DNA from: Anniella stebbinsi | Taxonomy: Eukaryota; Chordata; Lepidosauria; Squamata; Anniellidae | Direction: 5' to 3' | DNA: 64,000 nucleotides | Assembly (NCBI GenBank): GCA_029215795.1 | Contig: JARDYH010000003.1 | Span: 104,192,609-104,256,608, forward strand | Shown here: positions 57,536 to 64,000 of the stretch, in pieces | Layout of the letters: every line of letters begins with the position of its first letter | Numbering within the stretch: position 1 is the stretch's first letter | Program-made: the position numbers and the translations under genes | The notes under the pieces: model-generated | The model's database searches: none | What the model was told of the DNA's origin: nothing | What the model saw: only the letters and a program-made list of their open reading frames with translations

Positions 57536-58524
57536 AGCAACTTGAATAGAATGAGGATAAGCTGGATCTGTGTAATGGGATTTTGCGTGTATTATGCAAT
57601 GGGCTTATCCCTGATGCAAAAGCCTCCCTGAGATAGAAATCTTATAAAGTCATTAGAGCTCCTGCAGAATTGTGCATTGGGCTGATTCTATCACTTCCAA
57701 AGAGCCAATGATACACAGCCAATGTGGCTGTAGGTGCTATTTAAACAAAGACATGTTAAAACATCCTGTGACACCAAGGGCTAATGAACGTTAATACTGA
57801 AAAGATGAGATGTTTTTGTGAAGAGTAATCTACTTACACCATATTGATGAAGAACATTAATGGTGCCAAGTGTCTCTGAGATTTGGCCAAGCATGTAACT
57901 TACGCACATTCTTTAAAATTTGCAGACACAGTTCCTATCAACACAACTGCATCCTGGGCATCCATCTTCTTGCAGCTAGGAATAAATGTTTCCACAATCA
58001 CTATATGGTTCTTAGTGGATTAACAGTATTTCCTTCTCTGCACTACTTCCCAGTAACATTTCCCAGTCTTTGCTCATAACACAACAACTCTATATCACTC
58101 ACCTGGGAGTAAGCCCCGCTGATAGGATGTCCACTAAAGTATCACCAAAAAGAGGAAATTTGTCACCAAAAAAGTGGATAAAAGAGGGCACAGTTTCGTA
58201 GAAAAATTGCATATGCTAATTTATATGTCTAAATGTTCATTTAGAAAGAATTAATATAGTTTAAATAGACATACACTATAGTGTATCTCCTATGTGCCTG
58301 CTCCGTTTGCTATCCAGGTGCTAACTCTTGATGTCAATTTTAAGGACCCTACTCTTCTTTCTTATGATTCTTTATCTTTAAAATGGACTTGGAGTGGATA
58401 ACCCGACAAATAGAGGGTATCTTCAAATAGAGGACTGTCCTCTGACTGCCCTTGAAATACAGGACTGTCAATTTGTCTGTAATGTTGGTCACATGGCCAC
58501 CCACTGACAGTTTATTATTTATGA
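57536..58524. other. No gene recognised
   Basis: No exon or family assigned; a CACCTGGGAGTAAGCCC fragment near 58102 belongs to the short palindromic reptile repeat. Confidence 0.4.
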
Positions 58525-58856
58525 TAGTACTCTTCAAGTACTTGAAAGGTTGTCACACAGAGGAAGGCCAGGCGCTCTTCTTGATCAACCCAGATTGCAG
58601 GACATTGAATAATGGGCTCAAGATACAGGAAGTCAGATTCCGACTGGACATCAGGAAAAACTTCCTGACTGTTAGAGCAGTATGACACTGGAATCAATGA
58701 CCTAGGGAGGTCGTGGTCTCTCTCACATTAGAGGCCTTCAAGAGGCAGCTGGACAGCCATCTGTCAGGGATGCTTTCAGGTGGATTCCTGCATTGAGCAG
58801 GGGGTTGGGCTCGATAGCTTTATAGGCCCCTTCCAACTCTACTATTCTATGATTCT
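58525..58856 (+). mobile_element. CR1 LINE 3' end
   Basis: Reads [21 protein letters not shown], split around 58550, then VRFRLDIRKNFLTVRAV and the untranslated end CCATCTGTCAGGGATGCTTT, GGTTGGGCTCGATAGCTTTA and TATTCTATGATTCTAAG. The 3' terminus is intact; 5'-truncated. Confidence 0.9.
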
Positions 58857-59139
58857 AAGATGCCAATGAAAAAAAAGGGTGATACTCCCATGGGCAATTT
58901 TAGGGGAGCTTCTCTCTTTGACCTTCATAGTTTTCATCTGAGAACTTTTGGCCCAGTGCTAGAAACAACCATATAGCTACCAAATGACTTAGCATCATTT
59001 CATGACACCAGTTGGGATGAGATCCATGGGGTTAAACAGCACAGTGGCCCAGAATATAGAGAGGGAACTGCAGGACAATCCTTGCTGCAAAGAGTGTATC
59101 TGAATGAATGGACAAATGAACCTGTCACTAGTTCATTGC

Positions 59140-59290
59140 CTGCTCTACCAGAGGACAGTTGTCCAGTGTCTCACGTGGGGGTCATTTTTGGGAATCCGGG
59201 ATCCTTTTACATAGAGATTCCAGGGTCTGAACCTGGGACCTTCTACATGTAACATGTGCACTCGCCTTTGAGTTATGGCCATTGCCTTAT
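59140..59290 (-). repeat. tRNA-derived SINE fragment, minus strand
   Basis: The minus strand reads GGCCATAACTCAAAGGCGAG (A-box side), AAGGTCCCAGGTTCAGACCC (B-box like) and GGAATCTCTATGTAAAAGGA. Same family as 4065-4215; not a functional tRNA gene. Confidence 0.68.
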
Positions 59291-60215
59291 TTCCTAATAC
59301 GATACCTGCTCTTTGAGGAGAATTGCAATCTCATTCAACAATGAATCAGTGATACTATGGAGTTGATATATAGATGGTGCCACTACAACAAGTGGGCTGT
59401 AGCTGAATATGAGATAAAGAAATAAGAATATACCTGCCTCCACATTGTCTTGGCCAGTGAAGCAGATCTGTTGAAGAGTATCATGTTTGTGGCTCATATT
59501 TCCTTGAAGCCTGGGTTTGAGTCCCAATGCATTTTGAAATGGTAATTTTATGCCTTTCTCAGCTTCTGTAGACATGAGATGATGAATCGACATCCAGCTC
59601 ACTAGTCATGTATTGTGCTAGCCAGACAATTCTTGTAGTAATATAGGGCAGTAAAAACAGAATCTTCATGAGGACCCTGTTGAGTGGCCATAGCTGTCTG
59701 GTGAGCTGCATTTGGCCTGGTGGGTCACAAGCTATGTAAGTGTTCCTCAGACTGACAAGATGTGAAGGGATATAGGTCTTCTGTGTGCCATTTGTATGTT
59801 TACAAAAGAAAGAATTCCAGTAGGTGTAGCTTTTTTACCCCTCTGGCAGGTATGTGCTATGATATGATGTGTTGTAAGTTTGGTAGTTCTTTTATGGGAG
59901 AAACATAAAAAAGCAGAGGGTGCAAACTAGTGGCGTTTCAGCAGGTGGTGCTGTTTGCTCTGTGTCAATATTTGGTTCTTATAATGCTGGGTTCCCCCCA
60001 CCCCTTGATTGTTTTACTTTGTATATATTTCAGTACTGAAGGTAAAATTACCCAAGAATGGTGGAGTGTGCTAAATACCTATAATGGTAAAACAAACAAC
60101 CCCAACCACCACAACAAAACCCAAAAACCCAACGCTGCAATGAATAGGGATGGGGTGTGTGTGTTTGTTTATTTGTTTTATTGTTCAAATGTATATCTTG
60201 CCTTTCTACGAGGAC
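59291..60215. other. No gene recognised
   Basis: AT-rich with no assignable feature. Confidence 0.45.
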
Positions 60216-60223
60216 AGTGCAAG

Positions 60224-60359
60224 CCTGACACTTCAGGGGGAGATAACCCTGAGGTGTCAGGCAGGTTAAATTCTTATTCCCTGATCAGGATTTTGTGTCA
60301 GGCAAGTTTAAACCCTATCCAGCGCAGGTTAAATTCCTATTCCCTGATCAGGATTTTGA
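60224..60359. repeat. Hairpin plus 63-bp tandem duplication
   Basis: CCTGACACTTCAGGG pairs with CCCTGAGGTGTCAGG (60224-60261, one mismatch). It is followed by CAGGTTAAATTCTTATTCCC at 60262 and its repeat at 60325, both continuing to CTGATCAGGATTTTG. Confidence 0.85.
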
Positions 60360-60510
60360 CTGACCAAAGCATTTCTGTCTTGTCTGGATTAAGCGTCATT
60401 TTGTTTACCCTCATCCAGTCCATTATTGATTATTTACAGCTAGAGCAACTTCCTTGAATTTAGATGGAAAGGAGAGAGAGAATTGGCCGTCATCAGCATA
60501 CTGGTGGCCC
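60360..60510 (-). mobile_element. L2-clade LINE fragment, minus strand
   Basis: TTTCTGTCTTGTCTGGATTA, CCTCATCCAGTCCATTATTG and GTCATCAGCATACTGGTGGC align with the minus-strand L2 at 47870-48010 (LNPDKTETLL and YADD neighbourhood). Confidence 0.7.
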
Positions 60511-61779
60511 CACACCCCCAGAACTCTGTACGACCTGCAACTAGTGCAGTGACAACAGATTAAATAGGACATGGTGTGAACAGTCTTCCCTTTTCTCTCC
60601 TCCCTCCTGCAGGCCCCTCAATCCATCTTCCAACTCTCCTCCAGAGCCCCCCCCCCAACCAATTGGAGCCAATTGGGAGGGGGCATAGGGACTGCAGGGG
60701 AACCAATTCCACCAGCGGTTTCTGTTCCGCTGGCAGATGGTAGGGTTGGGTATAACCCATCATGTCAGGCATTTTTTAAAATCACTAGCCATTATGGGAG
60801 AAACAGGAGAGGGGCAGGTCAGACTACCTTTACTTGTAGTAATGTCTATTTGTGCGTGTTCTACACATCCACAGAATTTAGTTAAGCAGGGGGTAGGGTT
60901 GCTTGAGGAATTTGATCTTTGTGAATTCTGATTTGAACTTACCTGATCCACACCTGTGGACTAATGTGTAGACTGGAATATAGCTGTCCATTAGATTCTA
61001 CACTTCTCTGAATGTTGCAATGGAGTTCGTGGCTCAAAGGGTATAAAAATTCATTTAAAATAATATTTTCAGAGAGAAGACCTCTACAAATCGATATTTT
61101 GAGAGAAAATGTGTATTTAAATGTGCATGTTTATGAACCAATACATAGCAAGTTCTAGTTAATACAAAATGTTGGGACTACTGAAGCTCAGATAACTGGG
61201 TTCTAGTTCTGATTGAAGTCTACATTCACAGCTATGATGGCATTATGTCTGACTATGGATGGTGGGAAATGGACTGCATCTCGTGAAGACTTGAAAGAAT
61301 GTGTTTCCCTGAAGAATGGCAAGTTTAATCAGGAAGGCTTTAAACAATTCTGTGGGGGATGGAGATGAAAGCCCATAGATATGGATAAGGGCTCGTGTAC
61401 TGTAGCAAAAACAGGAGAGCAGTTGTAGTTGAGTCTGTTATAGCTCTTAATAAAAATCTAAGGAAGCCATGTAGCATAAACGTCATGGCTTTCTGTGTCT
61501 TTATACTAATACTCAAGAGTATAGGCAGTAAACAGGACAAGCTAGAACTCGATTCAAGAAGGTAAATATGAATCAATAGGTATTACTGAGATTTAGTGGG
61601 GTGAATCCAATGAGTGGTATATAGCAATTGAAGGATATCACTTGTTCAAAAAGAACAGACACCACAGGAAGGGGGGAGGAGGAGTTGCACTATATGTTAG
61701 AAATGTACACATCGGCAGTGAAATTCATGAGAATAAACACAGTGGCCCTATTGAAAGCATCTGGATTAAAATAAGAAGA
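60511..61779. other. No gene recognised
   Basis: No exon or repeat assigned, apart from a C-run at about 60647-60655. Confidence 0.45.
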
Positions 61780-63590
61780 GGAAGAAATAAAAGCAATACT
61801 GTCACTGAAGTCTACTACTAACCACCCAACCTATGAAAAGATGTGGATGATTCTTTCCAAAAGCAAATCACAAATATTTCAAGAAAGCCTTAAATAGTTG
61901 TAATGGGAGACTTGAATTATTCTGATATCACTTGGGAGATCCAGTGCTGCCAATCTGCTAACAGGGCTGGCCACTGATCCTGGTCCATGCATGGCCAGCC
62001 CCAGTAATTCCAGTTCACATGTGGCCCTTACCGCTTACAATTTAGGGCTTCAGGAGGCAAGCCCTGAAACAAGTGGAAATGCTTGTGTCTGGAAGAGCGA
62101 GGTCAGTGGAGGTCCGTTGTGGGATAATGCCCAAGATATTTCCAGGAAATTCCTCCCTTGACTTGCTGACATCTTCCTTGTTCAGTGGGTGGAAGAAGGG
62201 ATCAGACATCTTTGACTTGATTCTGAACAGTAGGGAAGAGTTAGTTGATAAGGTGAAAGGAACAGATACTTTGGGGGAAAGTGACCATGTTATTATTTAA
62301 GTTCCTGATTTTAAGGAAAACTAAAACTGAGTGTAGTCAAACATGTGCCTTCGATTTCAGGAAAGCTGGTTGTAATAAACACAGAGCAATGATAAGTATG
62401 ATTCCACGGCAGGAAAACCTCACAGGAAGAGGAATCCAAGAGGAATGGGAGTCCCTAAAAAGGAGATACTGAAGGCGCAGTCAGAAGCTGTAAACCACCT
62501 TGGAAAGGCTTCTGCCCTGAAAGGCGGCTAAGAAATGTTTTAAATAAATAAATAAATAAAATAAAGCAAACCCAATGAAGAAAAAAAATGAAGCTAATGG
62601 GGCTACACAAAAAGCTTAGTGATGGTCTGAAAATCAGAAGGTGAAAGGAGGAACAGGTCAATCAGGAAATGTATAGGCAGATAACCCAGAATTGCAGACA
62701 TGGGTTCAGGCAGGCTAAAGCTCAGAATGAACTGAGGTTGGTGAGGGGTGCTAAGAACAACAGAAAGGGCTTCTTCAGATCTGTTCAACGTAAAGGAAGG
62801 ACAAAGTAATGGTAGATCAGCTTCTCAACGAAGATGGCAGGTGACAAAGAAAAGCTGGAACTGCTTAATTTTTATTTTGTCTCATTCTTTTCCCAAAAGT
62901 GGGTCTGCGCCCCATCTGGCATTTATGATAAACAGGCTGAAGGGGCAAGAGTGCAGCTTGAGGTTGATAGAAAGATGGTCTAAACACCTTAAATCCCCAG
63001 GTCTTCAAATCCCCTGGTCCAGATGAATTTCATCCTGGGGTGTTGAAGGAACGAGCAGATAAACTCCCGAAACCTCTATCTATTATCTTTGAGAAATCCT
63101 GGAGAACAGATGAAGTACTGGAGGACTAGAGGCAGATGTTGTCCCTATTCTCAGATAGGGCAAAAAGGAAGATCGGGGGAATTATAAACCAGCCAGTCTG
63201 ATCTCAATACCTAGGAAGGTTCTAGAAAGGATCATAAAGCATTTCATCTGTAGGCACTTGATACTAATGCAGTGGTCACTAGAAGCCAACATGCATTTGT
63301 CAAGAACAAGTCCTGCCAGCTTCCTTAGTAAATTGTGGAAATGCTGTGGGAATAATATATCTTAACTTCAGCAAGACATTTGACAAAGTACCCTGTGATG
63401 TTCTTATTAGCAAGCTAGTTAAGTATGGGCTGGATGGCACTACTGCTAATTGGATCCACAGCTGGCTGAGAATCATACTCAAAGGTCCTGGGTGAGGGTC
63501 TCAGGGTTTGATTGTGGGCCCTATACTAGTCAATGTGTTTATTAATGACTTGGAGGAAGAGGTGGGGGAAGGTCTCTTGATGCCTAGAAG
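61780..63590 (+). mobile_element. Degenerate CR1-like LINE (endonuclease to RT)
   Basis: Through many stops: VVMGDLNYSDITWEI near 61895-61940 (endonuclease G-D-x-N motif), FDLILNSREELVDKVK and LGESDHVI near 62211-62300 (endonuclease C-terminus), [19 protein letters not shown] near 63011-63070, then NYKPASLISIPRKVLERII near 63182-63240, NFSKTFDKVPCDVLISKLV near 63366-63422 and VNVFINDLEEEVG near 63530-63570. It is interrupted by a tail-like insertion at 62480-62575. The RT is cut off before the YADD box by the tandem repeat at 63590. Confidence 0.78.
62478..62575 (+). repeat. SINE/LINE tail insertion in the CR1-like element
   Basis: GTAAACCACCTTGGAAAGGC, CTGAAAGGCGGCTAAGAAAT and an (AAATA)n tail interrupt the LINE reading; resembles the 3' end of L2-mobilised elements. 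Confidence 0.6.
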
Positions 63591-63960
63591 TCCTGGATTG
63601 GATCTCGTGAGCAGCGGAGTGAAGTACCCCTTGGCGGATCAGGTGGTGGAGGTGGTGAGACAGGCCATTCTGTGGTGTGAGATATCGTCATGGAAGGAGG
63701 ATGTGTGGAGATAGTGGAAGAGGCCACCTGACTGAGAATCTCAGCTGTAGCGAGGTCTCTGGATTGGATTGGATCTTGTGAGCAGCGGAGTGAAGTACCC
63801 CTTGGTGGAGCAGGTGGTGGAAGTGGTGAGACAGGCCATTCTGTGGTGCGAGATATCGTCGTGGAAGGAGGATGTCTGGAGGTGGTGGAAGAGGCCACCT
63901 GACTGAGAATCTCAGCTGTAGCGAGGTCTCTCGTGAGGGAGTTCCATGTTTGTTGGAGCT
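63590..63960. repeat. Tandem repeat, 171-bp period
   Basis: GATCTCGTGAGCAGCGGAGT at 63601 recurs as GATCTTGTGAGCAGCGGAGT at 63772, a period of 171 bp, with about two copies to 63935 and very few substitutions. Because 171 is a multiple of three, both strands stay open over both copies (130 codons on the minus strand, Pro/Thr/Ser-rich). No known protein family recognised. Confidence 0.85.
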
Positions 63961-64000
63961 CACCAGTTATCATCATAATAATGTTTTTGAGGTGGTAGTG

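Overview
The window looks like one stretch of a reptile nuclear genome, most likely a squamate (lizard or snake). It is AT-rich, has spliceosomal introns, and is dominated by interspersed repeats of squamate type: L2 and CR1 LINEs, tRNA-derived SINEs, hAT and Harbinger-like MITEs, a DIRS-like remnant and microsatellites. No prokaryotic gene organisation is present, and nearly all uninterrupted ORFs are either LINE fragments or chance ORFs.

The only cellular gene I can support is a KCNQ1-type voltage-gated potassium channel on the + strand, represented by four consecutive exons of its cytoplasmic C-terminus: 6869-6944 (76 bp), 16628-16722 (95 bp), 24605-24645 (41 bp) and 25136-25197 (62 bp). 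All four have AG/GT borders and compatible phases, and three have exactly the lengths I recall for human KCNQ1 exons 12, 13 and 15. They encode calmodulin-binding helix B, helix C and the start of the tetramerising helix D. The rest of the window is intron or 3' flank. A terminal exon is not certain; 25825-26112 is my best candidate. The peptide differs enough from mammalian KCNQ1 that a KCNQ1-like paralogue is possible.

Layout: 1-2166 L2 LINE, apparently inserted in a CR1 (2168-2985). 2990-8040 mostly unique intron with exon 12. 8042-11685 a 3.6 kb hAT-type element with a perfect 8-bp target duplication. 14342-16330 and 20872-21620 related repeats with long inverted and direct homology, flanking exon 13. 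17242-18455 a cluster of palindromic hAT MITEs. 18456-20820 a truncated APE-type LINE (minus). 21836-22677 L2. 23399-23880 3' part of another LINE (minus). 24605-25197 exons 14-15. 26325-26700 L2 (minus). 27350-28190 nested palindromic elements with a CpG-rich core. 29100-29690 L2. 32255-32945 L2. 34230-35400 old L2. 35904-36255 Harbinger-like MITE. 36335-38800 CR1 split by other repeats. 42060-43160 DIRS-like remnant. 44460-45490 hAT MITE. 46965-48340 L2 (minus). 49330-50420 palindromic tandem repeat split by an L2. 50636-51549 hAT MITE. 54697-55780 nested palindromic elements. 55859-56172 hAT MITE. 58525-58856 CR1 end. 61780-63590 degenerate CR1-like LINE. 63590-63960 a 171-bp tandem repeat.

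The 'system' here is therefore genomic: a long-intron channel gene riddled with nested transposons, several of whose exact boundaries can be read from target-site duplications. Comparisons with human KCNQ1 and with repeat families are from memory; no search was run.
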